Shown one piece after another: positions 1-10,512 of a stretch of 45,643 nt of DNA (the first letter of the stretch is position 1; each line of letters begins with the position of its first letter). A model generated the notes under the pieces. That model was given only the letters and a program-made list of their open reading frames with translations. It had not been told where the DNA came from and made no database searches. This stretch comes from Methylotenera sp. RIFCSPLOWO2_02_FULL_45_14. GTDB lineage: Bacteria > Pseudomonadota > Gammaproteobacteria > Burkholderiales > Methylophilaceae. The stretch spans positions 1 through 45,643 of the forward strand of contig MHBU01000008.1 in the NCBI GenBank assembly GCA_001803395.1. Direction: 5' to 3'. The position numbers were made by a program, and so were the translations under genes.

Positions 1-452
1 ATCGCCTTAAAGTAGCCATCTCTAAATTGGGCGATGCCTATGATGTGGTGTTGCTGGATTGCCCCCCTGCCCTCAATTTGGTGACGGTGAACGCGCTAAC
101 GGCTGCCAGCGCGGTGATGATTCCGATGCAGTGCGAGTATTACGCGTTAGAAGGTTTGTCGGACTTGGTGAATACCATTAAAAAAGTACGTGCGCATTTA
201 AACCCAACTTTAGAAATAGAAGGTTTGCTGCGTACTTTGTTTGATAATCGCAATATGCTGGCGCAGCAGGTGTCGGCACAGCTGATTAGCCATTTTGGCG
301 ATAAAGTGTATAAAACGGTCATCCCGCGCAACATTCGTTTAGCCGAGGCGCCAAGTTACGGCTTGCCAGTGCTCAATTATGATAAAAGCTCGAAAGGCGC
401 GGTGGCTTATTTAGAATTGGCGCAAGAAATTATTGGTAAAAGTAATCTCTAA
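1..452 (+). CDS. parA: ParA-family chromosome partitioning ATPase, 3' part only
   Basis: C-terminal part of a ParA/Soj ATPase; the gene begins before the window and is read in the frame that opens at base 3. ParA is a deviant Walker ATPase that works with ParB to move origin regions apart. The visible part carries the Walker B-like stretch VVLLDCPPAL and the family segments MIPMQCEYYALEGLSDL and IPRNIRLAEAPSYGLPVL, which are typical of chromosomal Soj proteins. The P-loop lies upstream, outside the window. parB follows after 37 bases on the same strand, so the two form the usual parAB operon. A TTG at 27 is not a start: similarity continues upstream of it. The call is firm; only completeness is missing. 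Confidence 0.95.
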   Translation, partial: RLKVAISKLGDAYDVVLLDCPPALNLVTVNALTAASAVMIPMQCEYYALEGLSDLVNTIKKVRAHLNPTLEIEGLLRTLFDNRNMLAQQVSAQLISHFGDKVYKTVIPRNIRLAEAPSYGLPVLNYDKSSKGAVAYLELAQEIIGKSNL

Positions 453-489
453 AAATTAATTTTTTTAGAGAAATATAAGCAGAGAAAAT

Positions 490-1353
490 ATGGCTAAATT
501 AAAAGGTTTAGGACGTGGATTGGACGCATTGCTCGCGGGCGATATGGGTAGCGTGGGTGAGGCGGATTCGCTATTGATGTTAAAAGTAGAGCAACTACGC
601 CCAGGTAAATATCAACCACGCAGCTATATGGACGATGCCGCTATGCAAACCTTGGCGGCTTCGATCAAAACGCAAGGCATTATGCAGCCAATTTTGGTGC
701 GCCACATTGATGATGAGCATTATGAAATTATTGCGGGTGAGCGCCGCTGGCGTGCCAGCCAAATAGCAGGATTAAATGAAGTACCAGTGCTAGTGCGAGA
801 AATTGCCGATGAAGCCGCGCTGGCGATGGCGTTGATTGAAAATATTCAGCGCGAGAATTTAAATCCGTTAGAAGAAGCACAAGGCATTAAGCGTTTGATA
901 GATGAATTTGCCATGACGCATGAAAAAGCGGCTGCAGCGGTTGGGCGCTCACGCGTCGCGGTTTCTAACTTATTGCGCTTGCTCACCTTAACTGCGCCCG
1001 TGCAAGACATGTTGATGAACACAAAACTAGACATGGGGCACGCGCGTGCTTTGATTGGTTTAGAAGGTGCGCAACAAGTGATGCTGGCTGAGCAAATTGT
1101 GTATAACAATTTATCCGTGCGCGAGGCAGAGAGTTTGGTTAAAAAGTTTAATGAACAAACCGTTAAACCTGCACAAAAGCCTTCGCAGGCACCAAAAGCT
1201 AATCAGGATATTTTAAGGCTGCAAGACACTTTAAGCGACAAACTTGGGGCGTCAGTCAGCATTAAAGCAGGAACCAATGGCGCGGGGTCATTGAAAATCA
1301 GCTATGCGAATTTAGACCAATTAGACGACATTATTAGTAAGATTACACGCTAA
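490..1353 (+). CDS. parB: ParB chromosome partitioning protein
   Basis: ParB/Spo0J centromere-binding protein of 287 residues, a normal length. It binds parS sites, spreads as a CTP-dependent clamp and is moved by ParA. Visible parts: the N-terminal KGLGRGLDALL segment typical of chromosomal ParB, the ParB/Srx nucleotide-binding domain at about 30-125 with GERRWRA at 83-89 and the ENIQRENLNPLEEA motif at about 117-130, a helix-turn-helix near 138-165, and a C-terminal dimerisation domain after a Q/K/P-rich linker (about 218-240). It is the second gene of the parAB operon. The atp operon follows 180 bases downstream, the common betaproteobacterial order near the origin. I did not find a convincing parS site in the window. 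Confidence 0.96.
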   Translation: MAKLKGLGRGLDALLAGDMGSVGEADSLLMLKVEQLRPGKYQPRSYMDDAAMQTLAASIKTQGIMQPILVRHIDDEHYEIIAGERRWRASQIAGLNEVPVLVREIADEAALAMALIENIQRENLNPLEEAQGIKRLIDEFAMTHEKAAAAVGRSRVAVSNLLRLLTLTAPVQDMLMNTKLDMGHARALIGLEGAQQVMLAEQIVYNNLSVREAESLVKKFNEQTVKPAQKPSQAPKANQDILRLQDTLSDKLGASVSIKAGTNGAGSLKISYANLDQLDDIISKITR

Positions 1354-1400
1354 GTGTTTCATTTTACTTAAACAACCGATAAATCCGTGTAACTTAAGCC

Positions 1401-1429
1401 TTGACTAAAAAGCGTTAATAATTCAAAAT
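1401..1429 (+). promoter_or_regulatory. Possible sigma-70 promoter for the atp operon
   Basis: TTGACT at 1401-1406 (5/6 to the -35 consensus), a 17-base spacer, then CAAAAT at 1424-1429 (4/6 to the -10 consensus). It lies in the 180-base gap between parB and atpI, where the atp operon needs a promoter. The prediction rests on two hexamers only. Confidence 0.35.
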
Positions 1430-1533
1430 CGCGGTCTTTGCTACTCGAGGCTTTTGGGTAAGCAAGCATTAAGCGCTAAAAATAATCATAAAAACGTTTA
1501 CAAAAGCTTCTAAAATTAACTGGGTTTAAGTCA

Positions 1534-1917
1534 TTGTCAGCATCAAAGCCATCAGAAGTTTTTAGTAAAATGCTTAAAATTCAGCTCATTGCCACATTGG
1601 CGGTGGCTGTGGTTATGTTTTTGTTTTTTGGTTTACATGCTGCAATATCAGCAGTTTTAGGTGGTGCAAGCGTGTTGGTTGGCGCTTATTTGGCATCAGT
1701 TGTAGCACAACGCGGTGTTGGTAATACTGATGCAACTGCTATTTTAGTCAATTTATTAAAAGCAGAGGCGGTCAAAATTTTAGTGATCATCGTACTTTTG
1801 GTGGTCATATTTAGTTTTTATAAGCAGTTGGTGCCGTTTGCACTAATTGCAGGTTTGGCGGCAGCAGCTATATTTTCAGGTGCAGCCTTAAGTCATCAAG
1901 TTAAACGTGTAATTTAA
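1534..1917 (+). CDS. atpI: ATP synthase subunit I (AtpI)
   Basis: AtpI, a small membrane protein encoded first in many F-type ATP synthase operons. It is thought to help assembly of the c-ring or magnesium supply; it is not part of the finished enzyme. The product is up to 127 residues with about four hydrophobic segments (around 17-33, 35-56, 75-95 and 98-120), matching the family. The start is uncertain: TTG at 1534 has only a weak GGG-containing ribosome site, while an in-frame ATG at 1570 gives 115 residues beginning MLKIQLIATLAV, close to where the first helix starts. It lies 28 bases before atpB in the same direction. The family is poorly conserved, so the call leans on topology and position. 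Confidence 0.85.
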   Translation: MSASKPSEVFSKMLKIQLIATLAVAVVMFLFFGLHAAISAVLGGASVLVGAYLASVVAQRGVGNTDATAILVNLLKAEAVKILVIIVLLVVIFSFYKQLVPFALIAGLAAAAIFSGAALSHQVKRVI

Positions 1918-1945
1918 ACGATATTTAGTTAGAGTAAAATAGATT

Positions 1946-2779
1946 ATGGCTACAGAACACGCAGATAACGCACAACAAGTATTGACCCCATCTGGTTATA
2001 TTGAGCATCACCTAAGCTTTAATGCGCAGCCGATGACTGACGGTGCTGGTTTTTGGACATTACATGTAGATACTTTTGTCATGTCAGTGGCACTGGGTTT
2101 GCTTGTGATGGGTTTGGTGTGGTTGGTTGCACGTAAAGCGACTTCAGGCGTGCCAAGCAAAGGTCAGGCTTTTGTTGAGCTGGTATTTGGTTTTATTGAT
2201 GATCAAGTAAAAAACATTTTCCATGGCAACCGCCATAGCTTCATTGCGCCAACCGCATTAACCGTGTTTTTATGGGTGTTTGCCATGAACTCAATGGACT
2301 TTCTGCCAGTAGATTGGGTTGCGGGCATTGTTTCATTCTTTGGTGGCGAGCACGCTAAATGGCGCGCGGTACCAACTTCAGACATTAATACTACGTTTGC
2401 TTTAGCTTTGTCCGTATGGATTTTGATGATTTTCTTCTCTATCAAAGTCAAGGGCTTAGGCGGCTGGGTACACGAGTTGTTTTGCTCGCCCTTTGGCAGC
2501 AAGGTGTGGGTATGGCCAGCCAATTTCCTGTTTAATCTGATCGAATACGTTTCAAAACCACTTTCACATTCATTGCGGTTGTTTGGCAATATGTATGCTG
2601 GCGAAGTTATTTTCCTGCTATTAGGTTTGTGGGCAGCCACTGGTGTTTCAGGCACTATTTTTGGAGCGATTTTAGGCGCGGGCTGGTCAATCTTCCACAT
2701 TCTTATTGTGGCGTTACAAGCATTTATTTTCATGATGTTGACCGTGGTTTATTTAGCCATGGCGCATGAGTCACATTAG
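1946..2779 (+). CDS. atpB: F-type ATP synthase subunit a
   Basis: Subunit a of the membrane Fo sector, 277 residues, forming the proton half-channels against the c-ring. The essential arginine is present as R211 in [15 protein letters not shown], the signature of the family, and there are five to six membrane segments, including the C-terminal [30 protein letters not shown]. The N-terminal region (about 1-40) is hydrophilic, as in other beta- and gammaproteobacterial a subunits. It lies between atpI and atpE. A spacer of 83 bases separates it from atpE. Confidence 0.98.
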   Translation: MATEHADNAQQVLTPSGYIEHHLSFNAQPMTDGAGFWTLHVDTFVMSVALGLLVMGLVWLVARKATSGVPSKGQAFVELVFGFIDDQVKNIFHGNRHSFIAPTALTVFLWVFAMNSMDFLPVDWVAGIVSFFGGEHAKWRAVPTSDINTTFALALSVWILMIFFSIKVKGLGGWVHELFCSPFGSKVWVWPANFLFNLIEYVSKPLSHSLRLFGNMYAGEVIFLLLGLWAATGVSGTIFGAILGAGWSIFHILIVALQAFIFMMLTVVYLAMAHESH

Positions 2780-2850
2780 TTTTTAAGTGGTTTAGTTTTA
2801 ATTGAGTAGTTTTATTTTTAGGTAGTTTTGGTAGTAAGTTTAATTTTTGA

Positions 2851-3144
<294 letters not shown>

Positions 3145-3190
3145 TCAGCCACTAGATGATTTGTTTGGGTTTGTTAAAGACCAAAACACT

Positions 3191-3211
3191 CATCTAATGA
3201 CTTGTTAGATG
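3191..3211 (+). other. RNA hairpin between atpE and atpF
   Basis: Perfect 7-bp stem CATCTAA/TTAGATG with a 7-base loop TGACTTG, in the 121-base gap after atpE, the longest gap inside the operon. There is no T-run behind it, so it is not a classic terminator. An mRNA-processing or stability role that raises subunit c output is inference. Confidence 0.5.
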
Positions 3212-3265
3212 AACGATTTAATCTTAAATGATTTTAGTCTTAATGATATTTAATTTGGATCAAAA

Positions 3266-3736
3266 ATGAACATTAACTTTACACTTATCGCACAAGCTAT
3301 TGCATTTGCTGTGTTGATTTGGTTCACAGTAAAATTTGTTTGGCCACCGCTATTAAACGCGATTGAAACACGCCAAAAAGAAATTGCTGATGGTTTGGCA
3401 GCAGCGCATGAAGGTAGAAGTGCTTTAGAAGTTGCGGCTAAAAAATCAGAGTTTACTTTGAACGAAGCCAAGCAAAAAGCCAGCGAAATTATTGGCCAAG
3501 CTGAAAAGCGTGGATCACAAATCGTTGAAGAAGCTAAAGGTAATGCTAAGGTCGAAGGTGAGCGTATTTTAGCCGGTGCTAAAGCTGAAATTGACCAAGA
3601 AGTAAACCGTGCAAAAGAAGGTTTACGTTCGCAAGTGTCAGCCCTTGCCATTGCTGGTGCTGAAAAAATCTTGCGTAAAGAAATTGACGCAAAAGCACAT
3701 AGCGAAATGTTGTCTAAACTCGCAGCGGAACTTTAA
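3266..3736 (+). CDS. atpF: F-type ATP synthase subunit b
   Basis: Subunit b, the peripheral stalk of the ATP synthase, 156 residues as in E. coli. It has one N-terminal membrane helix (about 4-24, ending [10 protein letters not shown]) and a long charged, alanine-rich helix that dimerises and reaches up to F1, with right-handed coiled-coil character from about residue 30 to the end. Spacing to atpH is 23 bases. The order B-E-F-H-A-G-D-C is standard for proteobacteria. Confidence 0.97.
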   Translation: MNINFTLIAQAIAFAVLIWFTVKFVWPPLLNAIETRQKEIADGLAAAHEGRSALEVAAKKSEFTLNEAKQKASEIIGQAEKRGSQIVEEAKGNAKVEGERILAGAKAEIDQEVNRAKEGLRSQVSALAIAGAEKILRKEIDAKAHSEMLSKLAAEL

Positions 3737-3759
3737 GAACCAATAAGGGAAAACAAGAC

Positions 3760-4296
3760 ATGGCTGAAATATCAACCATCGCAAGACCTTACGCTGTTGC
3801 TGCTTACAAGCTAGCAAGCGAACAAAAAGCGCTTGCTAAATGGTCTGAAATGTTAAGTTTTGCAAATGCAGTCGTCAGTGATGCGCAAATGCAAGCTTAT
3901 ATTCAAGATCCGAAAGTAGTGAGCCTTGATTTGCAGGTCAGCTTTTTGAAGGTGTGTGGCGATAAGCTCAATGAAAACGCACAAAACCTGATTAAGGTTT
4001 TGGTTGAATACGGTCGTTTGTCGATTTTGCCTGCGATAGTCACCGCTTTTGAGGAATTAAAAGCTCAAGATGAAGGCACTTTAGATGCACAAATCATTGC
4101 CGCAGCTAAACCCAGTGCAGCAGAAATTAAAGATTTGGTAAAACGTTTAGAGGCAAAGTTCGGTAAAAAAATCGAAGCTAATGTTTCTGTTGACTCAGAA
4201 CTTATTGGCGGCATTAAAATTATTGTTGGCGATACCGTGATAGACGCGTCCGTCAAAGGTCAGTTACAAAATTTAGCCTACGCGCTTACAGCATAA
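3760..4296 (+). CDS. atpH: F-type ATP synthase subunit delta
   Basis: Subunit delta (OSCP family), 178 residues, joining the b-dimer to the top of the alpha3beta3 head. The N-terminal helical domain begins with STIARPYAVAAYKLA, a family signature, and the C-terminal part contains KRLEAKFGKKIEANVSVDSELIGGIKI (about 128-154) with the conserved ELIGG(I)xI motif. The start ATG at 3760 is preceded by AAGGGA. Length and position are normal. Confidence 0.97.
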   Translation: MAEISTIARPYAVAAYKLASEQKALAKWSEMLSFANAVVSDAQMQAYIQDPKVVSLDLQVSFLKVCGDKLNENAQNLIKVLVEYGRLSILPAIVTAFEELKAQDEGTLDAQIIAAAKPSAAEIKDLVKRLEAKFGKKIEANVSVDSELIGGIKIIVGDTVIDASVKGQLQNLAYALTA

Positions 4297-4330
4297 GGCA
4301 CAGCCAGAGAAAATTATAGGAGTTTAGTAA

Positions 4331-5872
4331 ATGCAGTTATCTACATCAGAAATCAGTGAGCTGATTAAAAGCAGATTAGAAAATTTTTCTACCTCAGCTG
4401 AAGCGCGTACACAAGGCACTGTTATTTCAGTGACTGACGGTATCGTTCGAATTCATGGCCTATCAAACGTGATGGCAGGTGAAATGATTGAGTTCCCTGG
4501 CAACACATTCGGCTTAGCGCTTAACTTGGAGCGCGATTCAGTGGGCGCCGTGGTTCTAGGCGATTACGAGCACATTACTGAGGGCGACATCTGTAAATGT
4601 ACCGGTCGTATTTTAGAAGTGCCGGTCGGCCCTGAGTTAATCGGCCGCGTTGTAAATGCACTAGGTCAGCCGATTGACGGCAAAGGCCCTGTCAACGCTA
4701 AAATGACAGACAAGATTGAAAAAGTGGCGCCAGGTGTGATTGCGCGTAAATCTGTGTCACAACCAGTGCAAACCGGTTTGAAATCAGTTGACTCTATGGT
4801 GCCAGTTGGCCGTGGTCAACGTGAGTTGATTATTGGTGACCGTCAAACAGGTAAAACTGCGGTTGCGATTGATGCCATCATCAATCAAAAAGGTCAAAAC
4901 ATGACCTGTATCTACGTGGCGATTGGTCAAAAAGCTTCAACTGTTGCTAACGTGGTACGTAAACTAGAAGAGAACGGCGCGATGGCTTACACCATTGTGG
5001 TTGCCGCAACTGCTTCTGATTCTGCTGCTTTGCAATTCTTGGCACCATATTCTGGTTGTACCATGGGTGAATACTTCCGTGACCGCGGTGAAGATGCATT
5101 GATCGTATATGATGATTTGACTAAACAAGCGATTGCTTATCGTCAAATTTCATTACTATTACGCCGTCCACCAGGCCGTGAAGCTTATCCAGGTGACGTG
5201 TTCTACATTCACTCACGTTTATTAGAGCGTGCTGCTCGCGTGAATGAAGATTATGTAGAAAAATTCACCAATGGTGCAGTTAAAGGTAAGACAGGTTCAC
5301 TGACCGCATTGCCAGTGATTGAAACAGCAGCGGGTGACGTTTCTGCCTTCGTGCCAACTAACGTGATTTCAATTACCGATGGTCAGATCTTCCTGGAAAC
5401 TGACTTGTTCAACGCGGGCATCCGTCCTGCGATCAACGCGGGTATTTCAGTATCTCGTGTGGGTGGTGCAGCGCAAACTAAAGTGATTAAAAAACTGGGT
5501 GGCGGTGTACGTTTGGCCTTGGCTCAATACCGTGAATTGGCAGCATTTGCGCAGTTCGCATCTGATTTGGATGAAGCAACCCGTAAACAGCTAGACCGTG
5601 GTCGTATGTTTACTGAGTTGATGAAGCAAGCTCAATATGCACCTTTAAGTATATCAAACATGGCGATTACCTTGTTTGCAGCTAACAAAGGTTACTTTGA
5701 TGATGTTCCAACCAACAAAGTATTAGCATTTGAAAATAAATTGCATGGTTTCATCGCTTCAAAATACAAAACAATTGCTGACGCGATTGAATCAAGTAAA
5801 GATTTGAGCGGCGACAATGAAAAAGCGCTTGAAGCGGCAATTCAAGATTTTAAAGCTACAAACGCATACTAA
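4331..5872 (+). CDS. atpA: F-type ATP synthase subunit alpha
   Basis: Alpha subunit of the F1 head, 513 residues, identical in length to the E. coli protein. It carries non-catalytic nucleotide sites. The P-loop GDRQTGKTA is at about 169-177, and the family signature [20 protein letters not shown] follows at about 280-299. The ATG at 4331 has TAGGAG nine bases upstream. It acts at the cytoplasmic face of the membrane with the beta subunit. Confidence 0.99.
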   Translation: MQLSTSEISELIKSRLENFSTSAEARTQGTVISVTDGIVRIHGLSNVMAGEMIEFPGNTFGLALNLERDSVGAVVLGDYEHITEGDICKCTGRILEVPVGPELIGRVVNALGQPIDGKGPVNAKMTDKIEKVAPGVIARKSVSQPVQTGLKSVDSMVPVGRGQRELIIGDRQTGKTAVAIDAIINQKGQNMTCIYVAIGQKASTVANVVRKLEENGAMAYTIVVAATASDSAALQFLAPYSGCTMGEYFRDRGEDALIVYDDLTKQAIAYRQISLLLRRPPGREAYPGDVFYIHSRLLERAARVNEDYVEKFTNGAVKGKTGSLTALPVIETAAGDVSAFVPTNVISITDGQIFLETDLFNAGIRPAINAGISVSRVGGAAQTKVIKKLGGGVRLALAQYRELAAFAQFASDLDEATRKQLDRGRMFTELMKQAQYAPLSISNMAITLFAANKGYFDDVPTNKVLAFENKLHGFIASKYKTIADAIESSKDLSGDNEKALEAAIQDFKATNAY

Positions 5873-5895
5873 TCTTTAACTATTAGGACACTAAA

Positions 5896-6834
5896 ATGGC
5901 TGGTAGTAAAGAGATTAGAACCAAGATCAAAAGTGTAGAAAATACACGTAAGATCACCAAGGCGATGGAAATGGTGGCTGCCTCTAAAATGCGTAAAGCG
6001 CAGGATAGAATGCGTGCATCACGCCCATATGCAGACAAAATTCGTAATGTGGCTGCCCACCTTTCTTTAGCACATTCAGAGTACAAGCACCCTTTTCTTT
6101 TAAAGCGTGAGCATGTGAAAAATGTTGGCATCATCGTGATTAGTTCTGATAAAGGACTTTGCGGTGGCTTGAATACCAATGTGTTGCGACTCTCAATTAA
6201 CCAGATGAAAAATTGGGAATCAGAGGGTAAAGCAATTACTGTCAGCGCCATTGGCAACAAAGGTTATGCATTTATGAACCGTGTTGGTGCCAATGTGAAA
6301 TCACATATCACAGGCTTAGGTGATGTGCCGCATCTTGAAACCTTGATCGGTACTATCAAGGTGATGCTAGACGCTTATACCACTGGTGAAATTGATCAGT
6401 TACATATTTGCTATACACGCTTTATCAACACCATGAAGCAGGAGCCTGTGTTGGAGCAATTATTGCCACTCACCAGCGAGCGTTTAGGTACGCATCCTAC
6501 CCATGAAAAAGCAGAAGCGCTTACTACCAGTGGTGTCATCAAAAGCGCGCTGCAGATTGGCGCTGCAAAAGGTCATTGGGATTACATCTATGAGCCAGAA
6601 TCAAAGCCTGTGATTGACCAGTTGATGGTACGTTATATCGAATCGTTGGTATATAACGCGGTATCAGAAAATATGGCTTCAGAGCAGTCGTCACGTATGG
6701 TGGCAATGAAATCAGCTTCGGATAATGCAAAAGAAGTCATTGGTGATTTGAAACTGGTTTATAACAAAGCACGTCAAGCAGCAATCACTAAAGAGATCTC
6801 CGAGATTGTCGGCGGTGCGGCAGCGGTTGCCTAA
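5896..6834 (+). CDS. atpG: F-type ATP synthase subunit gamma, with an insertion
   Basis: Gamma subunit, the rotating central shaft of F1. The conserved N-terminal helix [20 protein letters not shown] and the C-terminal helix ending [12 protein letters not shown] are both intact, so start and stop are secure. The product is 312 residues against about 287 in E. coli. By eye the surplus is one insertion of roughly 20-22 residues after LEQLLPL and before GHWDYIYEP (about 193-222), in the globular part where E. coli has a short acidic loop. The inserted stretch is polar with a helical-looking end ([16 protein letters not shown]). It is followed by atpD after 58 bases. Confidence 0.98.
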   Translation: MAGSKEIRTKIKSVENTRKITKAMEMVAASKMRKAQDRMRASRPYADKIRNVAAHLSLAHSEYKHPFLLKREHVKNVGIIVISSDKGLCGGLNTNVLRLSINQMKNWESEGKAITVSAIGNKGYAFMNRVGANVKSHITGLGDVPHLETLIGTIKVMLDAYTTGEIDQLHICYTRFINTMKQEPVLEQLLPLTSERLGTHPTHEKAEALTTSGVIKSALQIGAAKGHWDYIYEPESKPVIDQLMVRYIESLVYNAVSENMASEQSSRMVAMKSASDNAKEVIGDLKLVYNKARQAAITKEISEIVGGAAAVA

Positions 6835-6883
6835 AGTCAGAAATAGAACATTAAGTTAGAATTCAACAGATTAGTTTGAATAG

Positions 6884-8332
<1,449 letters not shown>

Positions 8333-8397
8333 TTGATAGATGTTAGCCTCTAGTTATGAGGGGCTACTTATTAGTTAATCGTTTTAAGGAAAAAATA

Positions 8398-8823
8398 ATG
8401 GCAAATACTGTTCATATTGATGTAGTCAGCGCAGAAGCAAGCATATTCTCAGGTGAAGCTGAGTTTGTGGTGGCTCCTGCTAGTGCTGGTGAAGTGGGTA
8501 TTTACCCAAATCACGCGCCGATGATTTCAACCATCAAACCAGGTGCATTGCGTATCAAGCAGTCTAACGAGGCAGAAGAGGTGTTGATTTATATTTCTGG
8601 CGGCTTGTTAGAAGTGCAACCCGGTGTTATTACGGTGTTAGCTGACACGGCAGTACGCGGTCACGATTTAGATGAAGCAAAAGCGATAGCCGCGAAGGAA
8701 GCAGCTGAGGAAGCGTTGAAAAACAGAACCTCAGATGTGAACTACGCCGCAGCTCAAGCTGAATTGTCTGAAGCGCTTGCACAGATCCAAGCCATTGAGC
8801 GTTTGCGTAAAACAGCGCACTAA
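8398..8823 (+). CDS. atpC: F-type ATP synthase subunit epsilon
   Basis: Epsilon subunit, part of the rotor and an inhibitor of ATP hydrolysis, 141 residues. The start at 8398 is chosen because AAGGA lies eight bases upstream and the product then begins MANTVHIDVVSAEASIFSG, like other epsilon proteins; an in-frame ATG at 8356 would add 14 unrelated residues. It has an N-terminal beta-sandwich (GEVGIYPNHAPMISTIKPG, about 30-48) and two C-terminal helices. It is the last gene of the operon and is followed by a strong terminator. Confidence 0.97.
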   Translation: MANTVHIDVVSAEASIFSGEAEFVVAPASAGEVGIYPNHAPMISTIKPGALRIKQSNEAEEVLIYISGGLLEVQPGVITVLADTAVRGHDLDEAKAIAAKEAAEEALKNRTSDVNYAAAQAELSEALAQIQAIERLRKTAH

Positions 8824-8851
8824 TCAAAATTAAGCTAGTAGTAAGATCAGC

Positions 8852-8878
8852 AAAAAGGCAGCCTAGGCTGCCTTTTTT
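8852..8878 (+). terminator. Intrinsic terminator of the atp operon
   Basis: A perfect palindrome: an A-run, then GGCAGCC, TA, GGCTGCC and six T. It lies about 30 bases after the atpC stop. The flanking A and T runs make it able to work on both strands, but no minus-strand gene faces it. Confidence 0.93.
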
Positions 8879-8931
8879 GTTATACTTTGACTATAAAAAC
8901 ACACTGTTTTAAGAGATTCTCTAAATTAAAA

Positions 8932-10302
8932 ATGAACAAACTTAATATCGTTATTCTAGCAGCGGGCAAAGGCACTCGCATGCATTCAAACTTGCCCAAA
9001 GTGTTGCATGTGATTGGTGCAAAACCTATTTTGGCGCATGTGATTGATTGCGCTAAAGCGCTTAACCCTAACAAGATAATCGTTGTGTATGGCTTTGGCG
9101 GTGAAACGGTTAAAGAAGCGTTTGTTGGCGAAAACATTACTTGGGTAAATCAGGCAAAACAACTAGGTACAGGCCATGCGGTGCAGCAAGCCATGCCGTA
9201 TTTAGAAGATGACGCAAATACGCTCATTTTATTAGGTGATGTGCCGCTGGTCGATGTAATAGCTTGCCAAAAGTTGGTAGCGCTAGCGAATAACACACTG
9301 GCAATATTATCATTTAACAAAGCAGATCCAACAGGATATGGCCGTATTGTGCGTGGTGTTATGGGTAATGTAACCGCCATTGTGGAGCATAAAGATGCCA
9401 CCGAAGCGCAACGTGATATTGTTGAAGTGAATACTGGCATTATGGCGATGCCCAATCAGTATTTGATAAAATGGTTGTCAGCCCTCACCAATAACAATGC
9501 CCAAAGTGAATACTACCTCACGGACATTGTTGCCTTAGCGGTAAAAGATAATGTTAATGTAGTTGCAGAAGTCACCGCCGATGAATGGTCAGTCACAGGC
9601 ATCAACTCCAAAGCAGATTTAGCACAAATTGAGCGTGTCCATCAAAGCCGAATCGCGCAAAAGTTGCTGCAACAAGGTGTGACGTTAAAAGACCCTGCCC
9701 GCATAGAAATCCGTGGTGATTTGGCTTGTGGGCGCGATGTAGAGCTTGATGTTAATTGCGTGTTTGAAGGCGTTGTCATCTTGGGTGACAATGTAAAAAT
9801 TGCCGCAAACTGCGTGATTAAAAATGCCGTGGTTGCCGCAGGTACTCACATTGCGCCATTTACCCATATTGATGACACCCAAATCGGCGAAAATAGTCGT
9901 ATTGGCCCATTTGCGCGGTTAAGACCAGGGACTACACTTGCCGCTGATACGCATATCGGCAATTTCGTAGAGCTTAAAAATGCGCAAGTGGATGTAGGTA
10001 GCAAGATCAATCATCTTAGTTATGTGGGCGATAGCACGGTAGGTAAAAACGTGAATATCGGTGCGGGTACCATTACTTGTAACTATGATGGCGCTAATAA
10101 ATTTAGAACCGTCATTGAAGATAACGCATTTATTGGGTCAGATTCGCAATTGGTTGCACCGGTGACTATCGGGCGTGGCGCAACCATTGCTGCAGGTTCA
10201 ACCATCACGAAAGACGCGCCAGCAGATCAGTTGACCTTTTGTCGTGCTAAAGAGCAGAAATCCATTTCAGGCTGGAAACGACCTGTGAAAATTAAGAAAT
10301 AA
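8932..10302 (+). CDS. glmU: Bifunctional GlmU: glucosamine-1-P acetyltransferase / GlcNAc-1-P uridylyltransferase
   Basis: GlmU makes UDP-GlcNAc, the precursor of peptidoglycan and lipopolysaccharide, in two steps. From ATG 8932 it is 456 residues, exactly the E. coli length; an upstream in-frame TTG at 8887 would add 15 unrelated residues. The N-terminal pyrophosphorylase domain shows LAAGKGTRMHSNLPKVLH (about 8-25). The C-terminal half is a left-handed beta-helix with hexapeptide repeats from about 250, including the acetyltransferase region GNFVELKNA and SYVGDSTVGKNVNIGAGT. It is transcribed in the same direction as glmS, 210 bases upstream of it. The gap holds hairpins and a REP doublet. 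Confidence 0.98.
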   Translation: MNKLNIVILAAGKGTRMHSNLPKVLHVIGAKPILAHVIDCAKALNPNKIIVVYGFGGETVKEAFVGENITWVNQAKQLGTGHAVQQAMPYLEDDANTLILLGDVPLVDVIACQKLVALANNTLAILSFNKADPTGYGRIVRGVMGNVTAIVEHKDATEAQRDIVEVNTGIMAMPNQYLIKWLSALTNNNAQSEYYLTDIVALAVKDNVNVVAEVTADEWSVTGINSKADLAQIERVHQSRIAQKLLQQGVTLKDPARIEIRGDLACGRDVELDVNCVFEGVVILGDNVKIAANCVIKNAVVAAGTHIAPFTHIDDTQIGENSRIGPFARLRPGTTLAADTHIGNFVELKNAQVDVGSKINHLSYVGDSTVGKNVNIGAGTITCNYDGANKFRTVIEDNAFIGSDSQLVAPVTIGRGATIAAGSTITKDAPADQLTFCRAKEQKSISGWKRPVKIKK

Positions 10303-10321
10303 TTGATTAAGAAATACTTTT

Positions 10322-10400
10322 GTACCAAAAGGGTACTCCGACTCGCTAAGTGTTAAGCCAGTATTTGGCTTCCCCACATAATATATGAGCTAAAGCTCAT
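10322..10400 (+). other. Run of three small hairpins after glmU
   Basis: Three inverted repeats in 79 bases: GTACC/GGTAC (10322-10326 and 10332-10336), AAGCCA/TGGCTT with loop GTATT (10355-10371), and ATGAGCT/AGCTCAT with loop AA (10385-10400). None has a T-run, so a simple terminator is not supported. They may protect the 3' end of glmU mRNA or be an RNA-processing region in a glmUS transcript; this is inference. Confidence 0.45.
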
Positions 10401-10432
10401 TATTCTGAGTGAAAGCACTTGCAAAGTCGTAT

Positions 10433-10490
10433 GTAGGAGCGAATTTATTCGCGAAAACAATATTGCAATCGCGAATAAATTCGCTCCTAC
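10433..10490. repeat. REP doublet (REPIN-like), perfect 22-bp inverted repeat
   Basis: Left arm 10433-10454 and right arm 10469-10490 are exact reverse complements over 22 bases, separated by 14 bases. Each arm begins GTAGGAGCGAA and contains its own small hairpin, GCGAA-TTTA-TTCGC. A 5' GTAG foot plus an internal hairpin, present twice head to head, is the architecture of REP elements mobilised by RAYT (TnpA-REP) enzymes; the head GTAGGAGCGA is like REPs known from Pseudomonas. It sits between glmU and glmS, ending 22 bases before the glmS ATG. No RAYT gene is in the window. Confidence 0.8.
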
Positions 10491-10512
10491 CTAAAATAAA
10501 GAAAGAGAATAT

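Noticed and set aside
2203-2733. Minus-strand open frame of 176 codons
   Set aside because: It is antisense to atpB, whose identity is certain. No ribosome site or recognisable product.
10303-10512. glmS ribozyme
   Set aside because: The gap is filled by simple hairpins and a REP doublet; I see no core resembling the ribozyme, which is mostly from Gram-positive bacteria.
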